Positions 36,873 through 46,075 of a DNA stretch of 64,000 nucleotides are shown piece after piece. The notes under the pieces were generated by a model. That model searched no databases. It was given only the letters and a program-made list of their open reading frames with translations, and was not told the origin of the DNA. A program made the position numbers and the translations under genes. The DNA is from Methanosarcina sp. MTP4 (GTDB lineage Archaea; Halobacteriota; Methanosarcinia; Methanosarcinales; Methanosarcinaceae): NCBI RefSeq assembly GCF_000970045.1, contig NZ_CP009505.1, positions 1,984,001-2,048,000 on the forward strand. Direction: 5' to 3'. The first letter of the stretch is position 1. Each line of letters begins with the position of its first letter.

Positions 36873-37517
36873 ATGATCGAAATCGAGTTACACGGCACTT
36901 ATAACATCTACTACGCAATCCAGGGCATGCGAAACCCGAAAAATTCCTGGCACCTGATGGACAGCAGCGAACCGGAGGAGGACGGGAACTGCCAGCTCGG
37001 GGAAAAGGACCTTAGACTTGCCCAGATGCTGACCCTGGCAGGCACGGAACATTCAAAGTTCCTCAGGTTCATCCCGGTCTGCTTTGATATCAACGCTCCT
37101 TTTTACTGGTGGAAAGAATTTGACACTTACAAGTTCGTGGAAAAAAACTCCTGCTCCACCATGCACAAGCTCACCAGCCGTCCCCTGACCCTCCGGGACT
37201 TCTCCTTTGACACTGTGACCGAATACCGGGAAGCCCAGGTCGAACACCTGAACGAGCTGATCGAGACCTACAATGCCTGCAAAGGAGAAAACGAAGAGGA
37301 CGTCACATACCGGAAGGAGGTCTTCAGGGAACTTGTGCAGGACCTCCCGAGTGCCTTTATGCAGAAGCGCACAGTCATCACCAACTACGCCGAACTCCGG
37401 AACATCTATTTCCAGCGCCGGAACCACAAGCTTGAAGAGTGGAGGGAATTCTGCGCCTGGATGATTAAGGAACTTCCGTATTGCGAAGAACTGATCTGTC
37501 TCGAAAAGCAGGAGTAA
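36873..37517 (+). CDS. ThyX-like protein (divergent thymidylate synthase relative)
   Basis: 214 residues. RFIPVCFDINAPFYWWKEFDTYK followed by NSCSTMHKL and, near the end, LPSAFMQKRTVITNYAELRNIYFQRRNHKLEEW resembles ThyX-related proteins often found in phages: in ThyX the LP...T..N.R.L..F...R pattern contacts flavin and substrate. The exact ThyX motif RHRxxSxNxxSxR is not present, so catalytic activity is uncertain. ATG 36873 is preferred to TTG 36858 because GAGAGG precedes it. It may come from a viral or mobile source. Confidence 0.6.
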   Translation: MIEIELHGTYNIYYAIQGMRNPKNSWHLMDSSEPEEDGNCQLGEKDLRLAQMLTLAGTEHSKFLRFIPVCFDINAPFYWWKEFDTYKFVEKNSCSTMHKLTSRPLTLRDFSFDTVTEYREAQVEHLNELIETYNACKGENEEDVTYRKEVFRELVQDLPSAFMQKRTVITNYAELRNIYFQRRNHKLEEWREFCAWMIKELPYCEELICLEKQE

Positions 37518-37723
37518 GGTTGGGAATAAAAAAGTCGGGAATAAAGAGGGATGGGAATAGAAGACTGAATAATAACCTGATGATAACCTTAATAAAAAAT
37601 ACAGTATAAAAAAAGCTGAATAAAAACGATGGGAATAAAAAGGATGAGGTTTTAGGGTAAAATGAATAACGTTGAGAACGCTGTTCCTCCGTATCCAGTC
37701 TAGCCGGGGACTGATTGCTTTCA

Positions 37724-37765
37724 GAACCCCGGGTTCTCACCGGTCAGCTTGCTGACCGGCTTTTT
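37724..37765 (+). terminator. Double hairpin with T-run (left-type dispersed hairpin, element E1)
   Basis: GAACCCCGGGTTC (37724-37736) and a nine-base-pair stem CCGGTCAGC/GCTGACCGG (37740-37759, loop TT) are followed by CTTTTTC. On this strand it could terminate the ThyX-like gene. It is also the inverted left end of a repeat element whose right end is at 38193. Confidence 0.65.
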
Positions 37766-37963
37766 CTTAAAAATTAATAGAAAAAATTGGGAATTTAATT
37801 AGACCAACCTCATTTTGGCGGATAGTAGCTTAAATTCGACTTCAATTTAAAGAACTTATTTTTAAGGACTCATTTTAAAAAGTTAAAATTTTTATTCTGC
37901 TGTACTGATTCCAAAATTAATCGTTATATCTTTTCTGAGCTCTCCTCTCCAGCCGTCTGGATG

Positions 37964-38105
37964 CACTTTTTGGTTACCTGAATACATTTTTTCAGTCATC
38001 TGGATGTACTTTTTGGTTGCCTGAATACATTTTTTCAGTCATCTGGATGTACTTTTTGGTTACCTGAATACATTTAACAGTCATCTGGATGAACTTTTTA
38101 GTTAT
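37964..38105. repeat. 43-nt tandem repeat inside element E1
   Basis: Three copies of a 43-nt unit beginning actttttggttacctgaata, the third slightly shortened, followed by a decayed fourth. Confidence 0.8.
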
Positions 38106-38192
38106 TAAAATATATCGCTTAGTTATCTAATAATATATTTTACAGTCATCAGGATGAACCTTTTAGTTATTAAAATATACTTTCTGGAAAAG

Positions 38193-38212
38193 CCGGTCAG
38201 CAAGCTGACCGG
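38193..38212 (+). repeat. Dispersed hairpin, right-type (right end of E1)
   Basis: CCGGTCAGC (38193-38201) pairs with GCTGACCGG (38204-38212). It is preceded by AAAATATACTTTCTGGAAAAG and followed by TGAGAGTGCCGGTACC, the shared flanks of the family. Confidence 0.8.
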
Positions 38213-38440
38213 TGAGAGTGCCGGTACCTGACTTCAGCTTCTGCAACGTCCCTGTTTCTGGGAATCTAAATAATTAGCCAAAGACCTGTCGGGATTATTT
38301 GGAAAGGTCTTTAAACATCGGAGCAAAACTGATTCTCCATACTCTAATTTAGTCTCAATTCTGTGAAACAAGCTCTATTTCCTTTGTCCAGACCTCACAG
38401 CTATCCGCCCTACAACACCGAAAAAAAGGATCTAACCATC

Positions 38441-39841
38441 ATGAATTCCCCGAAACCCGCTCTCCCGGCTATTGAGTGCAGCTCCATGGAAAAGAAGTGC
38501 ATTCTTATTGCGGCTACCCTTGCCTCTTTCCTGTCGCCTTACATTGCGTCTTCCGTCAATATCGCGCTTCCACTGATCGGGAGGGAGTTTGGGGCAAATG
38601 CGGTGCTGCTGGGCTGGATCCCGACTACCTACCTGCTGACCTCGGCGGTGCTCCTGATACCTTTCGGGAGGCTTGCGGACCTCTACGGGATGAGGAAGAT
38701 TTTCATTTACGGAATCGGGGTTTATACCGTGGCTGCCTGTCTCTGTGCTTTTGCGACGTCCGTGCCCATGCTTATAGGCTGCCAGGTGCTGGCAGGGATC
38801 GGGGGGGCGATGATCTATGCGACAGCCGTTGCCCTTCTGGCTGCGGTTTTTCCGGGGAACGAGAGGGGCAGGGTGCTTGGGATAAACGTGTCAGCCGTGT
38901 ACATCGGGCTTTCGGCAGGGCCTTTCCTGGGCGGAGTGCTTGCGGAGACTTTTGGGTGGAGGAGCATCTTTTTGTCCATCGTGCCCGTGGGAATTGCGGC
39001 GTTCCTGCTCTCTTTCCGGGTGAAGGTTGCGGAGGGGGGCAAGAAAGAAAAATTCGATTTCGTGGGCACCGTAATTTACGGCTTCATGCTCTTTTCCCTG
39101 ATCTACGGGCTTTCCCTTGTGCCGGAGCAGACGGCTTATGCGTTTCTTGCCGCTGGGTTTGTTGGGCTCCTGGGCTTTGTTTTCTGGGAAATGAAGGCGG
39201 AAAGCCCGGTTATTAACCTGAGGCTCTTCCGGGACAACCATACCTTTGCCCTCTCGAACCTTGCAGCCCTTATCAATTACAGTGCGACGGCTGCGGTTGC
39301 TTTTCTCCTGAGCCTCTTTCTCCAGTACAACAAGGGGCTTTCTCCCCTGGCTGCGGGCAGCGTGCTTGTTGCCCAGCCTGTGGTAATGGCTCTCTTTTCT
39401 CCTTTTGCAGGGAGGCTCTCGGATAAAGTTGAGCCGAGAATCGTGGCATCCGTTGGGATGGGGCTTGCAGCGGTCTGTCTCTTTGCCTTCAGTTTCCTTA
39501 CGGAAGAGACCCCGCTCCGGAACATTATGGCGATCCTCATGGTACTCGGGCTCGGCTTTGCCCTTTTTTCCTCCCCCAACACCAACGCCATCATGAGTTC
39601 CGTGGAAAGGCACTATTACGGAATCGCCTCCGGGACCATGGGCACCATGCGCCTGATCGGGCAGATGCTGAGCATGGGGCTTTCCATGATGATCTTTTCG
39701 ATCTTCATCGGCAGGGTGGAAATCACGGCCGAATACCACTCGGGACTCCTGACCAGCGTGCACACGGCTTTTACCATCTTTTCGGTACTCTGCTTCATAG
39801 GGGTCTTTGCCTCTCTCGGGAGAGGGAAACTCAGGCATTGA
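38441..39841 (+). CDS. MFS transporter, drug:H+ antiporter-2 type
   Basis: 466 residues, about 14 transmembrane helices. Motif A is seen as FGRLADLYGMRKIFIYG in the loop after helix 2, motif C as LSAGPFLGGVLAETFGWR at helix 5, and LSDKVEPRIV in the second half. The order and 14-helix count fit DHA2 multidrug exporters. ATG 38441 follows AAAAAAAGGA; the longer upstream frame lacks a ribosome site. Substrate unknown. Confidence 0.9.
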   Translation: MNSPKPALPAIECSSMEKKCILIAATLASFLSPYIASSVNIALPLIGREFGANAVLLGWIPTTYLLTSAVLLIPFGRLADLYGMRKIFIYGIGVYTVAACLCAFATSVPMLIGCQVLAGIGGAMIYATAVALLAAVFPGNERGRVLGINVSAVYIGLSAGPFLGGVLAETFGWRSIFLSIVPVGIAAFLLSFRVKVAEGGKKEKFDFVGTVIYGFMLFSLIYGLSLVPEQTAYAFLAAGFVGLLGFVFWEMKAESPVINLRLFRDNHTFALSNLAALINYSATAAVAFLLSLFLQYNKGLSPLAAGSVLVAQPVVMALFSPFAGRLSDKVEPRIVASVGMGLAAVCLFAFSFLTEETPLRNIMAILMVLGLGFALFSSPNTNAIMSSVERHYYGIASGTMGTMRLIGQMLSMGLSMMIFSIFIGRVEITAEYHSGLLTSVHTAFTIFSVLCFIGVFASLGRGKLRH

Positions 39842-40067
39842 GGATAGGCTTTAGAGGCAGGAAGGCTTTGGAAAATCGGATTTGAGGAAAGGCATTGAGG
39901 ACATGTGTTGGGAAATCGGATTTGAGGGCAGGTTTTTAGCCTCCCTTTAATGTCTAATCTTTTTGAATAAATTTACCCGACTGCCGGTAAAAAAGCGCAA
40001 AAGTTATAGAGCTGGAAGGCATGTGGACTGTTTCTATCCGTATTCCATGATTTAGCGATTAGCTCTA

Positions 40068-40229
40068 ACTATAGTCTCGAATGTAAATATTTTCACTTAC
40101 TTTATAACCACGGAAGACACCGAAAGCACGGAAGGATTGTGCCTCTACTTCCTTATTCCGTGCTTTCCGTGCTTTCCGTGGTTAAACTTTCACTTGATAT
40201 TGGTGAAGGAATTTAGGTCTTTGACTATA
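40068..40229 (+). repeat. Dispersed palindromic repeat (MITE-like), copy B
   Basis: Full copy starting ACTATAGTCTCGAATG and ending near GACTATAT, with the inner palindrome of CACGGAA and TTCCGTG blocks. It ends about 50 bp before an APC permease gene and fills most of that spacer. Confidence 0.82.
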
Positions 40230-40276
40230 TTTATCAATCAACTTTCATGGCTTTATTGATTCTGAAGGGATGAAAA

Positions 40277-41623
40277 ATGACCGAACTTAAAAAAACAGTA
40301 ACTCTCGGACGCGGTGTGGTGCTCGCCATGCTGATGGTCATAGGTTCCGGGCTGCTGGGCTTGCCGGGCCTTGTGGCGGACGTAGGGACAGTGCAGGAAG
40401 TGGTCTACGGCTGGCTCCTGATCATCCTCGCAACAATGCCCCTGATCCAGATATGTGCCAGGCTCGGGGTGAAGTTTCCGTACTCGGGAGGGATTTCCCT
40501 TTATGCCAGGGAAGCTGTTGGAGAATGGGGAGGGTATGCGGTAACAGCCCTCGTTTGCGGCTCTTTTATGCTTGGAGAACCTATGGTCGCTCTTATCGGC
40601 GGGGAATACCTGCAGCACCTCTTTGACCTTCCCCCATCCGGGGTTTACCTGCTTGCAATTCTTATAGCCACAGCCATGGCTCTCATCACGATAGCCGGGG
40701 TCAGGCTTGTCTCGCTCTTCAATTACGCAGCCGTAGTTGTGCTCCTCTTCCTGATTGCAGCCCTTACTTACTTTAACTTCGAATTCTTTGCCTCAGGCGT
40801 AGGTTTTTCCATGGAAGCCCTTTCAAAAGGCGTATCCGCAATTGCAGGAGGGGATTTTGAAACCCTTGACCCCTATAACGTCTGGAAAATCTCAGCCCTT
40901 CTCTTCTGGGCTTTCCTGGGCTGGGAAAACATGTCTTTCGGGCTCGGGGAGCTTCAGGACCCGAAAAAGAACGTGCCCCGGGTTTTCTGGTTGAGTTTTG
41001 TCCTTACAATTTTCATCTACCTCATGCTGGCAGTCACAAGCATCGGGGCGGATGCGAGCGGAGTCCCCCTGGGAGGGGCGTCCGGACTGGTGGAACTGGT
41101 AAAATTCACGCCTCCGGGGAACCTGCTGATCTGGCTGATGGGAATCGTGATCCTGGCAAACGTAACCTGCTGGAACTTTGCCTCCAGCCGCCTCCTCTAC
41201 GCCGCCGGGAAAGAAAAAGTGCTGCCCGCATACCTCGGGAAGCTTTCAAAACACGGGCAGCCCCTTGCAAGCATTCTGAGCATGTACGTAATCTTCGTAC
41301 TGGTGATCCTGGGAACCTGGCTGTTTAAGGTCCCGATTTCTTCCCTGATCATGCTCGTAAACCAGAACTTTCTTTTCCTCTACGGCTTCATTCTCCTTTC
41401 CTTCTGGAAGATCGAAACCGGATGGAGACGCTGGGTCTACTCGGCCCTTTCCCTGCTCTCGCTCTCCTTCCTGGTCTCGGGCTTTACCTGGAAAATCCTC
41501 TATTCCGTGGCCCTGACCTGCCTCGGGTATTACGGTTTTGTCAGGAAAAACAGGCGTCAGAAACGTGAAAAGGAAAACAGTGAAAAGGAAGAGACAGCGT
41601 TTCCTGCAAGTTCGGACCTGTAA
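40277..41623 (+). CDS. APC-family amino acid permease 1
   Basis: 448 residues, about 12 membrane helices. The head MTELKKTVTLGRGVVLAMLMVIGSGLLGLPG holds the unwound first-helix GSG motif of APC transporters; LFWAFLGWENMSFGLGELQDPKKNVPR is the conserved helix 6-7 region. First of three paralogs in a row. The polar C-terminus is Lys/Glu-rich. It probably imports an amino acid or related cation; specificity is not visible. Confidence 0.9.
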   Translation: MTELKKTVTLGRGVVLAMLMVIGSGLLGLPGLVADVGTVQEVVYGWLLIILATMPLIQICARLGVKFPYSGGISLYAREAVGEWGGYAVTALVCGSFMLGEPMVALIGGEYLQHLFDLPPSGVYLLAILIATAMALITIAGVRLVSLFNYAAVVVLLFLIAALTYFNFEFFASGVGFSMEALSKGVSAIAGGDFETLDPYNVWKISALLFWAFLGWENMSFGLGELQDPKKNVPRVFWLSFVLTIFIYLMLAVTSIGADASGVPLGGASGLVELVKFTPPGNLLIWLMGIVILANVTCWNFASSRLLYAAGKEKVLPAYLGKLSKHGQPLASILSMYVIFVLVILGTWLFKVPISSLIMLVNQNFLFLYGFILLSFWKIETGWRRWVYSALSLLSLSFLVSGFTWKILYSVALTCLGYYGFVRKNRRQKREKENSEKEETAFPASSDL

Positions 41624-41785
41624 ATTCGGACATGTAATTGCCAATTAATTTGCCGCTCAATTTTCTGCTTAATGTGCTGCTCAATGTCCTGAGTAAAGCG
41701 TTGATGGATTTCCAGTGGAAGTAATGCTTGATTTCAGCCGGCCAAAGAATATATATTGAAATGTGAAATGTACGGCGACGAAAAA

Positions 41786-43156
41786 ATGACCGAACTCGGA
41801 AAAACAATAACCCTCTGGCGGGGCCTCGGGCTTGCAATTTGCATGCTTATCGGAACAGGCATCCTTGCGCTCCCCGGCCTGGCCCTTGATGCCGGAAATG
41901 TCTACGAGGCAGTCCTTGGCTGGCTGCTTATCTCTCTTGTCGCTTTGCCCCTTATTCATATCTGCGCCCGTCTGGGCCTGAAATTCCCCTCCACCTCTGG
42001 TCTTGCCCGCTATGCCGAAGAAGCCGTCGGCTCATGGGGTGGATATGCGGTTTCCTACCTGGTCGCAGGCTCATTCCTCTTCGGGCTCCCTGCCGTTGCC
42101 CTGGTAGGAGCTGAATACGTACGGCAGCTACTACCCCTTTCTGCATTGGGTGTTGCCCTTTTTGCAATCCTCCTCATAATCCTGATGACCCTTTCAAACC
42201 TGGCAGGCATAAGGGCCGTCTCCCTGATCAATTATGCAGCCCTTGCCGTGCTCTTTCTTTTGCTGAGCCTGCTTGTTCTCTTCAACCTGAACTTTTTATC
42301 TGCAGGGCTCGAAATTGCCCTTGAAGCCCTTAAGGTGGGTTTGAACCCGATTATGGGTGCAGATGCAGGTGAAGGCATGGGCGCAATCGTGGACCTGAAG
42401 CACCTCTGGACCATTGCAGCCCTCCTCTTTTGGGCTTTCCTTGGCTGGGAGAACCTCTCCTTTTCCCTCGGGGAAATCAAGGACCCTGAGAAAAACGTCC
42501 CCCGCCTCTACTGGCTGAGCTTTGTCCTGGTAACCTCGATCTACCTCCTCCTGGCCTTCATCAGCGCAGGAGCAAAGGCAGCCGGAGTCCCTCTCCAGGG
42601 TGCAGCCGGGCTTTCAGGCCTTGTTCGCTTCACCCCCGGAGGAGACCTTCTGGTCTGGTTCATGGTCATAGTGGTCGCAGCAAACGCCTGCTCCTGGAAC
42701 TTTACCGCAAGCCGCCTGATCTTTTCCGGTGGCAGGACCGGAATTTTCCCTGAAAGCCTTGGAAAACTGTCCGTTAGAGGCATCCCGGTGCCAGCCCTTG
42801 CGGTCCTTTTCATCTCATCCTTTGCCCTGGTCCTGGCCTCCTATTTCTTCAGGATCTCGGTCTCGGACCTGATCCTGCTCGTTAACCAGAACTTCGTTTT
42901 CCTCTATGCCTTCATCATCCTTGCCTACTGGAAATCCGAATCCGGGTGGCAGAGATGGGTCTTTTCAGCACTTTCCCTTGCCTCCCTTGCCTTTCTGGTC
43001 TCGGGCTTCACCTGGGAAATTATCTACCCGATCTTCTTGATAGGTCTCGGATACTACAGGTGGAACGTTTCCGAAAAGGAGAAACTGCTTGAGAAAGAAA
43101 AGCAATATGTGCTTAGCTCTGATGAAAGTGAACTGCTGGCCGGGCTTCAGCACTGA
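41786..43156 (+). CDS. APC-family amino acid permease 2
   Basis: 456 residues, about 12 membrane helices, paralog of the genes on both sides. Head MTELGKTITLWRGLGLAICMLIGTGILALPG; conserved WAFLGWENLSFSLGEIKDPEKNVPR. ATG 41786 is preferred over the upstream ATG 41756 because it aligns with the paralog start. The sequence between paralogs 1 and 2 (about 160 bp) is AT-rich and contains an AATATATATTG stretch suited to an own promoter. Confidence 0.9.
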   Translation: MTELGKTITLWRGLGLAICMLIGTGILALPGLALDAGNVYEAVLGWLLISLVALPLIHICARLGLKFPSTSGLARYAEEAVGSWGGYAVSYLVAGSFLFGLPAVALVGAEYVRQLLPLSALGVALFAILLIILMTLSNLAGIRAVSLINYAALAVLFLLLSLLVLFNLNFLSAGLEIALEALKVGLNPIMGADAGEGMGAIVDLKHLWTIAALLFWAFLGWENLSFSLGEIKDPEKNVPRLYWLSFVLVTSIYLLLAFISAGAKAAGVPLQGAAGLSGLVRFTPGGDLLVWFMVIVVAANACSWNFTASRLIFSGGRTGIFPESLGKLSVRGIPVPALAVLFISSFALVLASYFFRISVSDLILLVNQNFVFLYAFIILAYWKSESGWQRWVFSALSLASLAFLVSGFTWEIIYPIFLIGLGYYRWNVSEKEKLLEKEKQYVLSSDESELLAGLQH

Positions 43157-43302
43157 AAGCTACTGAAGCTGACAGGATGAGGCAAGTTAAAAGCCAAACA
43201 CCGCCTCCCTACAAATCCTGTCATATTGCTTAAAATGGCCCTGGTTTGTGACATATCTTATATTGAATTTCAAGTCAGGTCTTGATCCCCATATAGTGCC
43301 CA

Positions 43303-43336
43303 GGGCCCTCACCGCTTTCGAAGAAAGCGGCCCTTT
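43303..43336 (+). repeat. Dispersed hairpin, left-type (left end of E2)
   Basis: GGGCCC (43303-43308), TCA, then CCGCTTTC/GAAAGCGG (43312-43330, loop GAA) and CCCTTTCC. Its reverse complement resembles the right-type hairpins, including the GGTGAG tail. Confidence 0.75.
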
Positions 43337-43511
43337 CCTAAATTTCTGAAAAGAAGCAACTGCAAAATAAACCGCAATTATTGGCTTTTCTTTTTATTCA
43401 ACTCACTTCACGCCATATTTTGATTTTTTGGTTATCCAAGCATATTTTGGTCACTTACCTGACTATACTTAGTTACTATTTTTGTTCCTTTAAATATACT
43501 TAATGTAAAAG

Positions 43512-43532
43512 CCGGTCGTCGAAGACGACCGG
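43512..43532 (+). repeat. Dispersed hairpin, right-type (E2, first)
   Basis: CCGGTCGTC pairs with GACGACCGG around GAA. Compared with the copies at 38193 and 47212, the inner three base pairs differ on both sides, keeping the stem. Confidence 0.8.
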
Positions 43533-43715
43533 TGAGAGCCCCGGGACCCACCAGGCAATCGTGCAAACACTTTTCGGATTTTACGGAAACTTCACAACGA
43601 AATGATGGGAAGGCTCATTTCGATTTCTTTTAGAAATTACGGTTGTTTCGGAAAAGCGCACGCAGCAGCCCAGCATAACCAAAAAATAAAAAATAATACT
43701 TAAAACTCAGCTTTT

Positions 43716-43778
43716 TAGTCCGCTTGAGCGAGCAAAGCGAGCGAAACGGACCCCGTGCTCCCGATGCGGAATTCGGGT
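43716..43778. repeat. Dispersed GC-rich repeat, copy 2
   Basis: Second copy of the repeat at 22922-22980 (TAGTCCGCTTGAGCG start, GTGCTCCCGATGCGG, ATTCGGG end), with an eight-nt longer central loop. It abuts the right-type hairpin at 43786. Confidence 0.75.
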
Positions 43779-43785
43779 GGAAAAG

Positions 43786-43806
43786 CCGGTCGTCGAAGAC
43801 GACCGG
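43786..43806 (+). repeat. Dispersed hairpin, right-type (E2, second)
   Basis: Identical stem to that at 43512 (CCGGTCGTC, GAA, GACGACCGG), followed by TGAGAATGCCGGTACC and about 110 nt similar to the sequence downstream of 47231. Confidence 0.8.
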
Positions 43807-44084
43807 TGAGAATGCCGGTACCTATAAAGCAAGTCGAAAAAAGATGTCTGGAAAGGCTTAACTGGGAAATTACAGCTACCCTGTACGGGTTGATTTAGGT
43901 AGGTTTTCTACAGGCCAAAGTTTCTACAAAGCCCAAACACCAGCATTTTAAAGCCTGAAAACAAAACCCATGATGCAAAACTCTCACATTAACTCACGCT
44001 AATTTTTTTCCTATCTATCCGGCAGCGGCCCGGATTAAAAAATCATGAAAAATAAGATCGAGGACACATAAAGGAGGCCAGAAA

Positions 44085-45344
44085 ACGTCCGGTCCCGGGC
44101 TTGGAAAAGAAATAACACTCTGGAGAGGAGCCGCCCTTGCAGTTTCCATGATCATAGGCTCCGGCCTTCTCGGCCTTCCGGGCCTGGTACTGGAAATCGG
44201 AAACCCTTACGAGGCTGTCCTGGGATGGATTTTGATTTCCCTTATAGTCTTTCCTTTGATCCGGATCTTTGCTACCCTCGGCCTGAAGTTTCCCACAAGT
44301 GCAGGCCTTGCCCGCTATGCCGAGGCAGCAGTCGGCCCCTGGGGAGGCTATGCAGTTGCTTACCTGGTCTTTGGCTCGGTTCCCGGAATCCCTGCTCTCA
44401 CTCTTATCGGGGCTGAGTATGTTCAGCGCCTCTTTTCCCTGCCCTTTGATTACGTTCCGTTTCTCGCCGTGCTAATCGTAACTGCAATGACCCTTTTCAA
44501 CCTTGCAGGCGTCAGGGCGGTTTCGCTCGTCAACTACGCAGCCCTGGGGGTCCTGGTCCTTTTGCTCCTTGTAATTTCCGTTTTTAACCTGGACTTTTTT
44601 GTCACGGGTCTCTCCCTCCTCCCACAGGTTCTTTCAGGGGAAGGCAGCGTGGAATTCGAAAACCTCTGGACAATCGCAGCCCTCCTCTTCTGGGCTTTCC
44701 TGGGCTGGGGCAGTTTTTCTTTCTCCCTCGGGGAACTGGAGTCCCCGGAAAAAAACGTGCCAAGGGTCTACTGGCTGAGTTTTGCCGTGGTGGTCTTCAT
44801 CTACCTGCTGCTCGCCTTTACAACAGCCGGGGCTGAAGTAAGCGGTGTTTCCTTGAAAGGGGCTTCCGGCCTTGCAGGCCTGGTCGAGCTAACCCCGGGC
44901 GGAAACCTGCTGCTCCTGCTGATCGTAATCGTCCTGGTAGCAAACGCAAGCTCCTGGAACTTCACAGCCAGCCGTCTGCTCTACTCCGCCGCAAACGAGG
45001 GGATTTTCCCCGCCTCCCTGGGCAAGCTCTCGGGAAGATCGATCCCTGTCCCGGCTCTGCTTGCTCTTTATGCAGTTTCCCTTATCCTCATCGCTGCGAC
45101 CTATGTCTTCAAAGTCCCGATTTCAGCCATGGTGCTCATCGTGAACCAGAACTTTGTCTTCCTCTACGCTTTTGTGGTGCTCTCGTACTGGAAGCTCGAA
45201 ACCGGGTGGAAGCGGTGGGTTTTTACGGGGCTTTCTTTTGTTTCACTTTCGTTTCTGGTCTCGGGGTTCAGCTGGTGGGTGGTTTATCCGCTGCTGCTGG
45301 TTGGGCTGGGGTACTGGAGAGGTGTGAGGAAAAGGGGGCATTAA
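44085..45344 (+). CDS. APC-family amino acid permease 3, apparent ACG start
   Basis: From ACG at 44085 the protein has 419 residues and about 12 helices; its head SGPGLGKEITLWRGAALAVSMIIGSG matches the starts of paralogs 1 and 2. The first standard start (ATG 44148) lies inside the first membrane helix and would delete the conserved ITLWRG head. AAGGAGG sits 7 nt before the ACG. Conserved LFWAFLGWGSFSFSLGELESPEKNVPR follows the family. The Glu-Asn pair of WEN in the other two copies is Gly-Ser here, so specificity may differ. Confidence 0.75.
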   Translation, partial: TSGPGLGKEITLWRGAALAVSMIIGSGLLGLPGLVLEIGNPYEAVLGWILISLIVFPLIRIFATLGLKFPTSAGLARYAEAAVGPWGGYAVAYLVFGSVPGIPALTLIGAEYVQRLFSLPFDYVPFLAVLIVTAMTLFNLAGVRAVSLVNYAALGVLVLLLLVISVFNLDFFVTGLSLLPQVLSGEGSVEFENLWTIAALLFWAFLGWGSFSFSLGELESPEKNVPRVYWLSFAVVVFIYLLLAFTTAGAEVSGVSLKGASGLAGLVELTPGGNLLLLLIVIVLVANASSWNFTASRLLYSAANEGIFPASLGKLSGRSIPVPALLALYAVSLILIAATYVFKVPISAMVLIVNQNFVFLYAFVVLSYWKLETGWKRWVFTGLSFVSLSFLVSGFSWWVVYPLLLVGLGYWRGVRKRGH

Positions 45345-45559
45345 GGGAGAAAGTGATAAAAAAGATAAACTGGAATTTTCCATATGGATACGTATAAATT
45401 ATCATTTTTGTTAATTTTCATGTATTTTGTTGTAAGGGGGTTAAATCGGCCCAAAATTTCCCCGGAACCTTGCGGACGGAAACCTATAAATTCTTAGCCT
45501 ATGCCACATAGTAGAATAATTCACAGGCAACGTAGAACAAGTTACAGGAGCCTGATCTA

Positions 45560-45991
45560 ATGTCACTGATAAGTGTTAAAGACGCACCTGGCAAAGGTAA
45601 AGGCGTATTTGCACAGAAACATTTCGAAAAAGACGAAATCATAGAAACCTGTCCCGTCATAGTCCTTCCCCCGGAAGAAGTAGATATTCTGGAACACACA
45701 AAGCTCTTCAATTACTACTTCGCCTGGGGTTCCGACTCAAGAGAAGCAGCGGTTGCCCTGGGTTACGGGTCCTTATACAACCACTCGTACACCCCGAACG
45801 CAAAATACGAAAAAGACCTAAAAAACGGTCTTTTGAAATACGTCTGCATAAGAGATATCCAGCAAAATGAGGAAATAACGATAAATTACAACTGCGACCC
45901 GGAAGACAAAACACCTGTCTGGTTCGACGTGGAAGACAGAAATGATCTTCTGGCTTTAGATTCGGTGAAACAGCTTTCACCCTCTCTATGA
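45560..45991 (+). CDS. SET-domain protein
   Basis: 143 residues, a complete minimal SET domain. GKGKGVFAQKHFEKDEIIETCP is the N-terminal AdoMet-binding part; GYGSLYNHSYTPNA carries the NHS knot motif and EEITINYNCD the closing strand. The two halves of the pseudoknot and the target Tyr are present, so lysine methyltransferase activity is plausible. Eukaryotic-like SET proteins occur in some Methanosarcina, where one studied member methylates a chromatin protein; the target here is unknown. Single gene. Confidence 0.87.
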   Translation: MSLISVKDAPGKGKGVFAQKHFEKDEIIETCPVIVLPPEEVDILEHTKLFNYYFAWGSDSREAAVALGYGSLYNHSYTPNAKYEKDLKNGLLKYVCIRDIQQNEEITINYNCDPEDKTPVWFDVEDRNDLLALDSVKQLSPSL

Positions 45992-46075
45992 CTGTTTAAT
46001 TTCACTGTTTAATTTTTTTGATTTTCACATTTTGCCTTTCAATTTTTCCTTTTTTACCGTAGTGTTCTGGAAAGG

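Larger units (their letters stand above)
43157..44084. other. Repeat-filled spacer between permeases 2 and 3 (element E2)
   Basis: About 930 bp with no gene. It carries a left-type hairpin (43312), right-type hairpins at 43512 and 43786, a GC-rich dispersed repeat (43716) and a tail (about 43807-43920) similar to the sequence after 47231. Confidence 0.75.

Noticed and set aside
38891-39838. 315-codon frame antisense to the MFS transporter
   Set aside because: No start context and composition (Arg/His/Pro/Lys-rich) typical of an antisense shadow.
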